61,446 nt of DNA, from positions 1 to 61,446 of the forward strand of contig CANMDW010000031.1 of assembly GCA_947496705.1 (NCBI GenBank), read 5' to 3'. Position 1 is the first letter of the stretch. Each line of letters begins with the position of its first letter. Below, piece by piece: positions 45,587 through 54,309 of this stretch. The translations under genes and the position numbers were made by a program. The notes beneath the pieces are model-generated. The model was not told the DNA's origin and ran no database searches. It saw nothing but the letters and a program-made list of their open reading frames with translations. The DNA is from an uncultured Aquimarina sp. GTDB lineage: Bacteria > Bacteroidota > Bacteroidia > Flavobacteriales > Flavobacteriaceae.

Positions 45587-47428
45587 ATGTTTCTTAAAAC
45601 CTTCATGTTTTTTTGGCTTTTTTTAGTTTGTCTTTTTGTAAATGCACAAAATAAAAGAGTAGTGGATAGTCTTTTACAGATTATACATCAAAAATCAGTA
45701 GCAGATACAACCTTAGCGATAGCCTTTAATGATATAGGAGTCGAATATGCTATATCAAAACCCTTATTGGCAAAGGATTATATAATGAAGTCGCTAGCTA
45801 TTTCACAACAAAATAATAACCCTAGAGGAATAGCTGGTTCATATAATTGTTTGGGTAAGGTTTACCTTTATCAGAATGAGTATGATACTGCTCTAAAATA
45901 TTTTGAGAAAGCGTTACAGATTAATAAAAAATCAAATCATATTTTGGGACAGGCTTCTGCACTGCATCTAATTGCTGCTACCCACGTTTATTCAGGAAAT
46001 TATCATGAAGGAATCACTGTACTAGAGAAATCTGGAGCGTTGTTTTTGAAAATTAATGATTCTCTCTCTTATGCAAAATCCCTGCAAACTTTGGCGGTTG
46101 CTTATAAAAGATTGGGACGGCTAAGCGTAGCGACTAAGAAATACTTAGCCTCAATAAAAATCTATAAACAACTTAACATTACAACGGGGATAACACATTC
46201 AAACTATCAATTAGGGGATATTTTATCGATAAAAAAAGAATATAGAAAAGCTTTACCTTATTTGAACTCGTCTTTATCAGGCTTTCAAGGAATAGGTAAT
46301 TTTAAATTCATTTTAGTTAATCATCAAAGTTTAGGATGGTGTTACAAAGAATTAAAAGATTATGATAATGCCATTAAACACTATGAAAAAGCATTAGAAA
46401 TTTATAAAAACAAATATCCAATATCTAATAGTTGTTATGTATTATCCATGTTAAGTGAGATCTATTACGATTTAAATCAGCTCGATAAAGCTACCTACTA
46501 TCAAAAAAAAGCCGTACTGGAATTGAATTCCAATAAAAAAATGTACAAGCTAGGGAAAGCGTATACCTATATTTCTATGGGCACACTTTTTCTAAAGCAA
46601 AAAAAAACGGACTCAGCAGTCTTTTATGCACAAAAGGCATTAAAATATACACATAAAAATGGTTTTTTACGAGCAAAAATGGACACCTATCATCTATTGG
46701 CGCTCGCTGCGGAAGAAAAAAACAATAATATTGTTGCTCTTGAATATTTTAAAAAATTGGCAATGTTGAAAGATTCTATACAAGAGCTAGAAAATAAAAC
46801 GCTGGTTTACGAACTGAGCGCTCAATATGAAGCCAATGAAAAAGACTTAAAGATTGAGCAATTCGAAAAAAGCACTAAAACGAAACGAAAACAAATTGTG
46901 GCATTAATGATTTTGGGGTTAGTTTGTATAGCTTTTTTGCTTGTAGGCGGTAAGATGTTAAGAAAAAAAAATAAACAAAAACAAAAATTGGAGGAAATAG
47001 TGGTACGAAAAAATAAAGAGTTAACCACCAATACACTCCATTTGCTAAAAAAAAATAACACCCTTAATAACGTTAAAGAAAAAGTAACAGACTTATGCAA
47101 TGCACAAGATGCAAATATATATGAGTATCGTAAGGTGTTACAGGTTATAAATTTTGATAAAAAAGAAGATCAAAATTGGGGGCTTTTTAGAGAACTTTTT
47201 GAAGAAAGCCATCGGGGTTTTTATAAAGAAATAAAAAACAGGTTTCCCTCTATTACTTCAAAAGAGCTAAGACTTATTTGCTTGTTAAGACTTAACCTTT
47301 CTTCAAAAGAAATAAGTACATTTCTTAATATATCTACAGAAGGAGTTAAAAAAGCTCGTCACAGATTAAGAAAAAAATTGAAGCTTACTATAGAAGAATC
47401 TCTTGAAGATTATATTATGAGTATTTAA
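45587..47428 (+). CDS. TPR-containing transmembrane LuxR-type regulator
   Basis: I start at ATG 45587, which gives a signal peptide (MFLKTFMFFWLFLVCLFVNAQ); the upstream TTG 45566 only adds seven residues. About eight TPR units follow (for example NCLGKVYLYQNEYDTALKYF), then one membrane helix (QIVALMILGLVCIAFLLVGG), a charged coiled coil, and a C-terminal GerE/LuxR HTH (LRLICLLRLNLSSKEISTFL, GVKKARHRLRKKL). So a periplasmic TPR sensor is linked to a cytoplasmic DNA-binding domain in one chain, a design common in flavobacteria. The target genes are unknown; the small HTH pair and the surface proteins nearby are candidates. Confidence 0.9.
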   Translation: MFLKTFMFFWLFLVCLFVNAQNKRVVDSLLQIIHQKSVADTTLAIAFNDIGVEYAISKPLLAKDYIMKSLAISQQNNNPRGIAGSYNCLGKVYLYQNEYDTALKYFEKALQINKKSNHILGQASALHLIAATHVYSGNYHEGITVLEKSGALFLKINDSLSYAKSLQTLAVAYKRLGRLSVATKKYLASIKIYKQLNITTGITHSNYQLGDILSIKKEYRKALPYLNSSLSGFQGIGNFKFILVNHQSLGWCYKELKDYDNAIKHYEKALEIYKNKYPISNSCYVLSMLSEIYYDLNQLDKATYYQKKAVLELNSNKKMYKLGKAYTYISMGTLFLKQKKTDSAVFYAQKALKYTHKNGFLRAKMDTYHLLALAAEEKNNNIVALEYFKKLAMLKDSIQELENKTLVYELSAQYEANEKDLKIEQFEKSTKTKRKQIVALMILGLVCIAFLLVGGKMLRKKNKQKQKLEEIVVRKNKELTTNTLHLLKKNNTLNNVKEKVTDLCNAQDANIYEYRKVLQVINFDKKEDQNWGLFRELFEESHRGFYKEIKNRFPSITSKELRLICLLRLNLSSKEISTFLNISTEGVKKARHRLRKKLKLTIEESLEDYIMSI

Positions 47429-47574
47429 TAGAAGCTTAAACCCGGATTATGAATTGAAACTTCTTAATGAAGCTTTGAGATACCCTAAACACCAACTTTT
47501 TTCTCGGTCTCACTATTGCATAGCTATGGTTAAATTACATAAAGTAACGAAGTGGTAGTATTTGCAGTCGCTCA

Positions 47575-47940
47575 GAGCTGTAATAGATTTCTTAATACAT
47601 AACTGGCTCTTGATTTATCATTATCAAGTGCTTTTTCAAAATAGCGTCTAGCATGTGCCATACACGATAGTAGTGTTATTTCTCCAAATGTCTTTAGATT
47701 TTAATAAACTTTTTGTATCCATCAGTTTGCAGGACTCCTGTATAGTTTTGCAAAAACTTTTGAGAAGCTTTTGAAGATCTACTTTTATCATATTTGAATA
47801 GCACTAATCTTTCTATGGGAGCATGATAAACCCAATAGTAACTCCGCTGTAAATTAGTATAGTTACTTAGGATCAAATTTTAGATCATCTCATCACCAAA
47901 AAACTCGGTCATCCCTATTTCTTGTATTATTTAGAGTAAG
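47575..47940 (-). mobile_element. IS66-family transposase remnant
   Basis: Broken frames on the minus strand give YYWVYHAPIERLVLFKYDKS then KFLQNYTGVLQTDGYKKF (47694-47876). After a frameshift they give GEITLLSCMAHARRYFEKAL and DNDKSRASYVLRNLLQL, in the order of an IS66 TnpC catalytic core. The N-terminal part and helper genes are missing. Confidence 0.75.
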
Positions 47941-47946
47941 TCATTA

Positions 47947-48339
47947 TCATTGCTTCTCTTTAAACAAGTAACTATATTCAATCTTAATTTGAAAGGATAA
48001 CAAGGCTAAATAAATTACGAGTTCTTTTTCTTTATCATCAATTTCTGTAGCGTTTAAAATTTTTGTGATCTTTGTAGAAATCGTTGAAGCTTCTTTTTGA
48101 ATATCAATCAACAAAAAATCCTGTCTATCAAGCAGTTGTAAATTAAAAGCACTTCTAAAGGCATTATGCCAATTATGAACAGAAAGTTTATCAAAAATCC
48201 GTTTTTCCATATAGCTATGCTTTCTATTATCATTAAACTGCAATTCTTTGGATATAGCTTCTTTATCTAACCCTTGATACATTAAACTCAAATAGATTAA
48301 TTCCTTATCATTAAGTAGTTTTGATAGCGCATACATCAT
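47947..48339 (-). CDS. Small LuxR-like HTH protein, second of a pair
   Basis: 130 residues. The N-terminal half (LNDKELIYLSLMYQGLDKEAISKELQF...YMEKRIFDKLSVHNWHNAFRSAFNLQLLDRQDF) has the spacing of a GerE-type HTH; the C-terminal half is helical. It overlaps the preceding gene by 4 bases and resembles it in layout (HTH then helical tail), so the two are probably paralogues working as a heterodimer or in sequence (inference). Confidence 0.65.
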   Translation of the reverse strand: MMYALSKLLNDKELIYLSLMYQGLDKEAISKELQFNDNRKHSYMEKRIFDKLSVHNWHNAFRSAFNLQLLDRQDFLLIDIQKEASTISTKITKILNATEIDDKEKELVIYLALLSFQIKIEYSYLFKEKQ

Positions 48340-48716
48340 TTTGAAGTAATTATCAAATGTTTTAAAGTAGATGTTACTGTATTATCGAAATCAAGCAAGG
48401 TATCCTGAGTAACTTTATATCCATATGATATGTTTTTAAAATCTTTTATAATTTTTGATGCATACCCTAATGCTATTTTTTCCACGGTTGAATCCACATA
48501 ATCCTGTTTTTTTAGTATGCCAAGTTCAAATGCTTGTTGAATTAAAGCAGCCCAATTTTTAGTCTTGAATTTCTTTTTTAGTGTACTTCTTACATAACCT
48601 AAATCCCCCTTTCTAAGTGAGAGGAAATCTGCAATATATTGATCATCGACATTAAGAACAGATAATCTCAAAAAGTACTTTTCCTTATTTGATAATGTGA
48701 TTAAATTACCCTCCAT
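48336..48716 (-). CDS. Small LuxR-like HTH protein, first of a pair
   Basis: 126 residues. LSNKEKYFLRLSVLNVDDQYIADFLSLRKGDLGYVRSTLKKKFKTKNWAALIQQAFELGIL fits a four-helix GerE-like DNA-binding domain at the N-terminus, followed by a helical region. No receiver domain is present. The phased element (copy 2) lies 69 bases upstream, and a second one in the opposite orientation faces the divergent gene at 49109, so the pair may regulate this element itself (inference). Confidence 0.68.
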   Translation of the reverse strand: MEGNLITLSNKEKYFLRLSVLNVDDQYIADFLSLRKGDLGYVRSTLKKKFKTKNWAALIQQAFELGILKKQDYVDSTVEKIALGYASKIIKDFKNISYGYKVTQDTLLDFDNTVTSTLKHLIITSK

Positions 48717-48784
48717 AGTTTATTTTTTTCTTGAACTCTGTAGTACATCAAATATCAATTCTTGATCTAAAATATTCTAAAAAA

Positions 48785-48815
48785 AGTGCCAAAATTGTTT
48801 TAAAGTGGGACGAAG
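48785..48815 (-). promoter_or_regulatory. Phased upstream element, copy 2
   Basis: In gene direction: CGTCCCACTTTAAAAC with GCACTTTTTTT 23 bases after the box start; the upstream box position (21 bases before) reads AATCAC, a weaker match. It serves the small HTH gene at 48716. Confidence 0.5.
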
Positions 48816-48990
48816 AAAGGTTGAAATGTGATTATAAAAGTTGTCAATAATAACGTTTGAAATAATTTCAATACACCTAGTAAGGAAATTACAACCAAAA
48901 CCATGTTTTAATACCAAAAAATCATGATAACGGACTTGCCTCACCTTGACACCATAAACACGCACTTCGCTTTTGTCCTGAATATTAGAT

Positions 48991-49029
48991 GCTTCGTCCC
49001 ACTTTTTATGAGCTTCGTTACATTTTTTT
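48991..49029 (+). promoter_or_regulatory. Phased upstream element, copy 3 (divergent)
   Basis: CGTCCCACTTTTTATG, with TGTCCT exactly 21 bases before it and TTACATTTTTTT in place of GCAC 23 bases after. It points to the + strand gene at 49109. Together with copy 2 it forms a 14-base inverted repeat pair about 200 bases apart. Confidence 0.5.
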
Positions 49030-49108
49030 GATTTTTCAGATTAACCTAGTTTTCTTTACTAAAAGAATATATTAAGAGGACTTGAATACCAAAAAATATT
49101 TTAAAAAT

Positions 49109-49460
49109 ATGAGAGACATCATTCAAAATCAATTAACCCATGAAAAGGTTTGGGATTATCATAGGCATAGTGCAGGTCTAAGTTCACCCGATGTAGATTG
49201 GTCAGGAATTTGAAAGTGATTATAAAGCTCGTGGGTTTGCAGAGCATTTATTGGGTAGCATTGAGAGTGTCGCCTATCGCCTTGAAAGTGCCAAAATGCT
49301 ACATGATCATAACAACTACCAGGATGCACTTAATGACTATGCGTATTCACAATACAGTAAAGGAGCAGGAAAACCAGGATTTACAGAAAAAGTAGTCGAA
49401 CTTAAACAATTCTTTAATCGCACTAAGAATCAGCCAAAGGCAGAAGAAAACACACAATAG
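49109..49460 (+). pseudogene. Small gene with a +1 frame break, unknown family
   Basis: ATG 49109 opens MRDIIQNQLTHEKVWDYHRH through SSPDVDW, then the frame hits TGA at 49213. The frame shifted at about 49200 continues GQEFESDYKARGFAEHLLGS through KVVELKQFFNRTKN to TAG 49460. The join is protein-like, so one coding unit of about 117 residues appears to be split by a single indel. I do not recognise the family. Confidence 0.5.
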
Positions 49461-50086
49461 TGTTGGTTTTGACATTTATGGGTGTTAGTTAATTAATCAT
49501 TTTTATTAATAATACCTTCTGTTGGGCCAAAAAGGCCTTCTATTAGGCTCAACACGCTCAGATTTAGCCCCCTGAAGTTAAAAATTGAGCCTTAAAGGTC
49601 TAACATTAGACCTAAGAAGTTAAAAGTTAGGCAAGATGGTCTCAAAATTTTAGTCTATCAAAGTCTAACACTTCGTCAAAATGGCCCTCCAGAAGGTTAA
49701 AACGACTCATAGCATAGTCGCAAAGTTCTAAATTTTAACTCGGCAGAATGAATTTTTGATAAAGCCAATTAAAATTTTAAAAAATAATATACAAAAAACT
49801 ACTAATCATAAACTACTAATCATAAACTAGTAACTAAAACAACACCATAGTGCAATAGTGGTAAAGGCATTTGCTTTGGCCCATATCAAAGATAAGGTCA
49901 TAAGCTCCGATTACTATCAGGAATCAGAATTTAGAAGTTAATAATTCAATACTTGAAGAAATGTAATTCTTCCTACAACTGCTGTATGCGCACTCTTAAT
50001 AGCGGATACTCAATACCTGATATCCAAACACCAAAACACATCGTCATACATTGCTAAAGGATACAATAATTAAAGGGAAAAAAGCA
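49461..50086. other. Gene-free gap with small repeats
   Basis: Contains an 8-base palindrome AGGTCTAA/TTAGACCT (49594-49611), a tandem pair of the 14-mer ACTAATCATAAACT (49801-49828), and a short relic frame near 49860-49942 (VVKAFALAHIKDKVISSDYY). No other gene is supported. Confidence 0.4.
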
Positions 50087-50326
50087 ATGAATAATATACA
50101 ACAACAACAACTAGGACTAATAGCAAGAATGGATATGCTTATTAATATGCAAGCCACAGGAAGTCCTAAACAATTTGCAAGTCGTTTAGGGATATCAAAA
50201 ACCACCTTGTATCGTGTGCTCAATATCATGAAGGAGTTAGAAGCCCCAATACGCTATGATAACACAATACAAAGTTTTGTATATGCCGAACCAGTGGGTT
50301 TTGAGTTTGGATTTTACAAGCATTAG
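50087..50326 (+). CDS. Small HTH DNA-binding protein
   Basis: About 79 residues from ATG 50087 (preceded by AAAGGGAAAAAAG). The core MDMLINMQATGSPKQFASRLGISKTTLYRVLNIMKELEAPIRYD is a DeoR/HTH_11-like winged helix of a small-protein type frequent in flavobacteria. The 91-codon version using the TTG at 50051 is less likely. Target unknown. Confidence 0.7.
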   Translation: MNNIQQQQLGLIARMDMLINMQATGSPKQFASRLGISKTTLYRVLNIMKELEAPIRYDNTIQSFVYAEPVGFEFGFYKH

Positions 50327-50806
50327 GCTATATAATCCTTTTTGCGAAAGTCGAATCCCATGAAAGTCAAATACGAACGTAATTTATGAATTCCTAATTA
50401 GAAAAAGCAGGACATCATTATAGTACATATTTGTATATGGTTTTAAATAGGAACAAAAAAACCAACAAAATTTATTTTACTGGTTTTCAATTATTTAAAG
50501 TATTTTTAATTCAAGACCCTTTTTGTCAAGGCAACAGAATTATCTTTGATGACCCTGTATTGAATTTGTTGCTCAATAAAACCCAATCCCCACTTTATTG
50601 GTTGGGTTGTCTTTTTTTAGTTGATTATATCTTCTAAAACTACATTATGAAGCTTCATTAAACAAAAAATCCAATCATTTTCATGATTGGACCTTATTCG
50701 TCTGTTTTACAATGTATTACAACTACCACTCATACGTTTAAAAATTCAAAAGTTACATATTATATTAGGGTTCTCTTGGTAACTTATTCACTTACATACT
50801 TATTGC
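50327..50806 (+). other. Gene-free gap
   Basis: Holds a terminator-like hairpin (50580-50618) and a second inverted repeat, TCCAATCA / TGATTGGA, near 50670-50691. The frame at 50431-50637 looks like chance. Confidence 0.4.
50580..50618 (+). terminator. Rho-independent terminator-like hairpin
   Basis: AACCCAAT / ATTGG-TTGGGTT stem followed by TTTTTTT, about 250 bases after the small HTH gene. Confidence 0.6.
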
Positions 50807-50962
50807 TCAACGTCTCTTTTTATCTTTTTTTAAAATACTGATAAATTGTTCGATTACCCATTTTATATTCCAACTTATCAATGCCGACACAGCTATAATT
50901 ATTAATATCATTAGAATTATAAAGATACCGGGGGATAGAACATTTTGGCTCAGATTTTCCAT
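50807..50962 (-). CDS. Possible 51-residue single-helix membrane protein
   Basis: MENLSQNVLSPGIFIILMIL then a continuous hydrophobic helix and a basic tail ILKKDKKRR. The charge pattern (helix followed by lysines/arginines) is membrane-protein-like. It starts 4 bases after the stop of another small frame. No homologue recognised. Confidence 0.4.
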   Translation of the reverse strand: MENLSQNVLSPGIFIILMILIIIAVSALISWNIKWVIEQFISILKKDKKRR

Positions 50963-50966
50963 GATG

Positions 50967-51137
50967 TTAGCGGTCATTTAGAGATCTGGCAAATGTCAAT
51001 GGAACATAGTTGGTAACCACCACCAGTACCGAGTTCCCATTTTGCAAACGCTCCATCATATGCTGTTTTCCCGTTCTTTTGGTTTCCTCGATACTTCTTT
51101 TATTCATGTAATATTTTGGTAATGTCTTTTTTTTCAT
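50967..51137 (-). CDS. Possible 56-residue basic small protein
   Basis: MKKKTLPKYYMNKRSIEETK... with a C-terminal NSVLVVVTNYVPLTFARSLNDR, strongly basic at the N-terminus. It is spaced 4 bases from the membrane micro-gene downstream, an operon-like layout. Function unknown; chance occurrence cannot be excluded. Confidence 0.35.
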   Translation of the reverse strand: MKKKTLPKYYMNKRSIEETKRTGKQHMMERLQNGNSVLVVVTNYVPLTFARSLNDR

Positions 51138-51499
51138 TGCTACTTTATTTTCCTGTAACAGGTTTGCGTTGAATTACATTTTGAGTTCTTTATTATTTAA
51201 TAAACTTTACAAAAACCAAACAGCGCCAGAAGCTATTATTTGGATCAAAAAAGGCTGAATTGCAAAAAAAGCAAGTGAGGACTAAAACAATAGTTTAGTT
51301 TCACAGTGTTTTTGGGTTCGGTTCATCTATTGGCGTTTTAGACTGATTTAAACAACTGCTCAGTCCTTGAACAATTATCCGTCCTGTTTCTAGGGTTTAC
51401 TAAATCCATCACCCAATTCTTGAAAAACCTCTTTATTCTTTTGTTGTTATTACAAATAATATTCTATTTATTCTATTGATCAAACGTGCCTTAAACATT
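51138..51499. other. Gene-free gap
   Basis: About 360 AT-rich bases between the micro-genes and the BspA-like gene. I see no coding, RNA or repeat signal. Confidence 0.3.
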
Positions 51500-52582
51500 C
51501 TACCTATCTGCAATCACTATTTTCTCAATAGATCTATCGTCTGTTTTTGTCACGATTTCCAATAAGTACATCCCTTTGGATAGACGATCAATGTTTATTT
51601 CTAGTCTGTTTTCCGAGTGCAAATAAGTCCCGACGATAGTATCGATAGAATAGATGTTTACCTGTTTTAATTCTTGCCCTAGACCCAGATTAATAGGGTC
51701 CTTATCCATTGCCGGGTTGGGGTAGATGATAAAGCTGTCCTTTTTGAGTCCGCCTATGGCCGACGTGCTACCGTCGGATATGGATTTAAACCCCGTCCAT
51801 CCATTATCCAAATAAGCTTGTATTCTTCCAAGGGGCACTATAAGGTTTATTTGGTTACGAAGATCAGTGCCATTCAAATCTAGAAAGGTAGCTGTATGCA
51901 GTGTTGGTGGATCGGTGGGTTTTACCTCTACCGTGGCTAAGTTTGGGTTGTTCGCAAAAGTCGAATTCCCTGTATAGGTCACCGAGGCAGGTATGATGAT
52001 CTTGGTCAAATCGTTGTCCCAAAAAGCATACATGCCAAAACTGGTCACATTTCTGGATATGGTTACCCTGGTTAATCTGTTATAGGCAAAAGCATACCGG
52101 TCAATACTGGTCACACTATTGGGTATGGTCACACCAGTCAATCTGTTATCGTAAAAAGCATATCTGCCAATACTGATTACACTTTCGGGTAGGGTTACCT
52201 CTGTCAATCGATTATAGGCAAAAGCACTAGCCCCGATAACTGTCACATTGCTTGGACTTTCGAAGGTTATCTCGGTCAACATGTCCGAGGAAACTTCTAG
52301 GGAGACCTGGTTACGTCGATTAAAAGCATCTTCTCCAATAGCGGTAACGTCATAGATCTGATTTTTAAAAAGGATATTTTTGAGGATTGTCAAGTTGTGG
52401 GACCACGAAGTCCTAATGCCTCCAGACAGTCCCACAACCTCTACCGAATTGGGGTTTTTAGAAGTAATTCGATATTTGATGCTATCAAAGCTAAATTCGT
52501 CCCCTACATTTTGGCCATAACCGGTAAGAACTGCCAATACTATAAAGATGGTAGGCATTATTAATTCTAATTGTTTTCTCAT
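51500..52582 (-). CDS. BspA-type LRR surface protein with T9SS type A sorting domain
   Basis: 360 residues: signal peptide (1 to about 23, ending GYGQ), LRR_5 repeats at about 75-215 of the form VTxIGxxAFxxNxLTxVTIPxSV, a short linker, and a type A T9SS domain (SFIIYPNPAMDKDPINLGL to KIVIADR). The LRR units form a solenoid used for adhesion or glycan binding in BspA relatives. The phased upstream element lies 208 bases before the start. The signal region is nearly the same as in the large gene at 57756, showing common descent. Confidence 0.88.
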   Translation of the reverse strand: MRKQLELIMPTIFIVLAVLTGYGQNVGDEFSFDSIKYRITSKNPNSVEVVGLSGGIRTSWSHNLTILKNILFKNQIYDVTAIGEDAFNRRNQVSLEVSSDMLTEITFESPSNVTVIGASAFAYNRLTEVTLPESVISIGRYAFYDNRLTGVTIPNSVTSIDRYAFAYNRLTRVTISRNVTSFGMYAFWDNDLTKIIIPASVTYTGNSTFANNPNLATVEVKPTDPPTLHTATFLDLNGTDLRNQINLIVPLGRIQAYLDNGWTGFKSISDGSTSAIGGLKKDSFIIYPNPAMDKDPINLGLGQELKQVNIYSIDTIVGTYLHSENRLEINIDRLSKGMYLLEIVTKTDDRSIEKIVIADR

Positions 52583-52789
52583 TTGATGGGTTTATTTTTA
52601 TCCATTTTTAAAAAGCATTCTAAAACAAAAAATAACCATACAGGAAAAATATCCAATAATTGATGTCAAAACATTACCGTTATCAGAAAAACTTGCACTA
52701 TATATGAATAAATCAACTATCTGCCTGTTGGTATTGGTATTTATTTGAAAACAAAAATTCCACTTATTTTGCAGATTTGATAAATAAAG

Positions 52790-52838
52790 TGCTGAAATGA
52801 ATTGAAACTGGGACTGAAAAGCAATTTTATGGGACTTT
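52790..52838 (-). promoter_or_regulatory. Phased upstream element, copy 4
   Basis: In gene direction: AAAGTCCCATAAAAT, a second box CAGTCCCAG 21 bases on, then TTCAGCACTTTATT at +23. It is nearly identical to copy 1 in the first box. Confidence 0.6.
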
Positions 52839-53450
52839 ACAAAATTATTTTTTGAGTCATTTTATTATACGTTAGGGTTGAAATAATTTGAAATTGAAAG
52901 CCTTGATATATTTTTAATTGAGACTCTTTCCTGGGGTTTAGCTTGTTGACTAAAAACATGTATGACCAAAGCCCAGGGCAAAAAAGTGGTTTTGTTTCTT
53001 TGTTCATAAAATGAAATAGCCTTGCTTCTGATGCCTCGATGGCCCTGTCTGGTCTTAGTTTGTTAACGCTTGCTTCATTTCATTTTTTAGGCAAAATTTT
53101 ACAAGGCATTTTTTAGTTAAGTGCTGACTCTGTTTAAGGGTTAGAACTCTATACCACAGTTCAAAATGTCTATGAATCTAGGTTTAATTACATCAGTTTT
53201 TTTATGCACCACAGCGACTCTTTGGTAGATAGGTTTTGGGATCACCTGCACTACGTATGCGTGTTGTTGTTTTTGTAAAATCGTCCATGTATAAATTACA
53301 GATGTCCATTCCACAATCTTTAGACTAGTTACAAATTTGCACAGTAACAAAATGATAAATTATTGAAAACAAAAATGCTATTAAAAGTAGTATTCCTGGT
53401 CTTCATTCTGGGATTTTCAATTATTTTCTAAATCAAAACACCATACTATT

Positions 53451-54077
53451 ATGAAACACAGAAAGAAAGAAACAATTGGACTATTAGTAACTATGAAAGC
53501 CAAAGCTGGTAAAGAAAAGGAAGTTAAAGATTTTTTACTTAGTGGATTACCACTAGTACTTCAAGAGCCTGAAACGGTATCCTGGTTTGCTTTGCAGATA
53601 GACCACAGCACTTTTGGTATATATGATACTTTTGAGGTTGAAGCAGGTAGACAAGAACATTTAACAGGTGAGGTTGCAATAGCATTATTAGCTCATGCTG
53701 ATAATTTATTGGAAAGTTTTGATATAAAAGTGAGTATTCGACCGGTTAATGTGATTGCTTCTAACCATAAACCCGGAACTCAAAAAAAAGGGTTATTGGT
53801 TATTATGAATGTTAAAACAGGAAAATCTGAGGCTGTAGAAAATTTCCTTCAGACTGGAAAGCAACTGGTAGTCGACGAGCCCGAGACATTAGCATGGTAT
53901 GCTCTTAAATTAGACGATACAACGTATGCTATATTTGACACTTTTGCCAATGACTCCGGAAGGGAGGCCCATCTAACCGGTAAAGTAGCAGCTGCACTTA
54001 TGGAAAATGCTCCTATTATGCTGAACGACTTTAAAGCCACAGCTATTCAAAAAGTAGATATTTTGGCTTCGAAATAA
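53451..54077 (+). CDS. Double ABM domain protein, copy 2
   Basis: 208 residues, close in sequence to copy 1 along the whole length (start MKHRKKETIGLLVTMK; repeats TKAGKEKEVKDFLLSGLP and NVKTGKSEAVENFLQTGKQ; end ILASK). Both ABM halves are intact, so the copy is probably functional. Unlike copy 1 it is not next to the terpene operon but between two surface-protein genes. The duplicate suggests dosage or diverged specificity. Confidence 0.85.
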   Translation: MKHRKKETIGLLVTMKAKAGKEKEVKDFLLSGLPLVLQEPETVSWFALQIDHSTFGIYDTFEVEAGRQEHLTGEVAIALLAHADNLLESFDIKVSIRPVNVIASNHKPGTQKKGLLVIMNVKTGKSEAVENFLQTGKQLVVDEPETLAWYALKLDDTTYAIFDTFANDSGREAHLTGKVAAALMENAPIMLNDFKATAIQKVDILASK

Positions 54078-54096
54078 TAGCTTTTACCATAGTTAG

Positions 54097-54127
54097 AAAA
54101 GGAGCATTTTAATTGATGCTCCTTTTT
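54097..54127. terminator. Terminator hairpin after ABM copy 2
   Basis: Same AAAGGAGCA / TGCTCCTTT stem and T-run as at 39000-39030, carried along in the duplication. Confidence 0.75.
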
Positions 54128-54189
54128 TGATATATAGATATATAAATATTCAAGCTTGTTGTATAACTACAAGAGGTCAGCTTGTATTT

Positions 54190-54290
54190 TTTTCAAGTTT
54201 AGCAAACCCAATTATTTTTTTATCATATCTGGTGAAACGTCTATTTTCTTTTTAAAAACCTCTATATTTTTCTTGTTAGTTACTGTCAAC
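54190..54290 (-). pseudogene. Duplicated 3' fragment of the AraC-family gene
   Basis: About 100 bases match the C-terminal coding end of the AraC regulator at 39079 (AAAAAATACAAGCTG versus AAAAAATGCAAGCTG side, then the VGFAKLEK-coding region). It was truncated when the ABM segment was duplicated and is not functional. Confidence 0.7.
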
Positions 54291-54309
54291 CGTTAGAGAA
54301 GCGAAAACA

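Larger units (their letters stand above)
53260..54290 (+). repeat. Diverged segmental duplication of 38150-39200
   Basis: The upstream region, the whole ABM gene, its terminator hairpin and about 100 bases of the neighbouring AraC gene's 3' end are all present in the same order and orientation as at 38150-39200. Similarity drops sharply after about 54230, inside the AraC fragment. Confidence 0.85.

Noticed and set aside
48803..49010. A miniature transposable element bounded by 14-base inverted repeats
   Set aside because: The inverted repeats are the conserved cores of two divergent regulatory elements that also occur singly elsewhere; no target duplication seen.
50431..50637. 68-codon + strand frame as a gene
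   Set aside because: Low-complexity composition, no start context, and it contains the terminator-like hairpin at its end.
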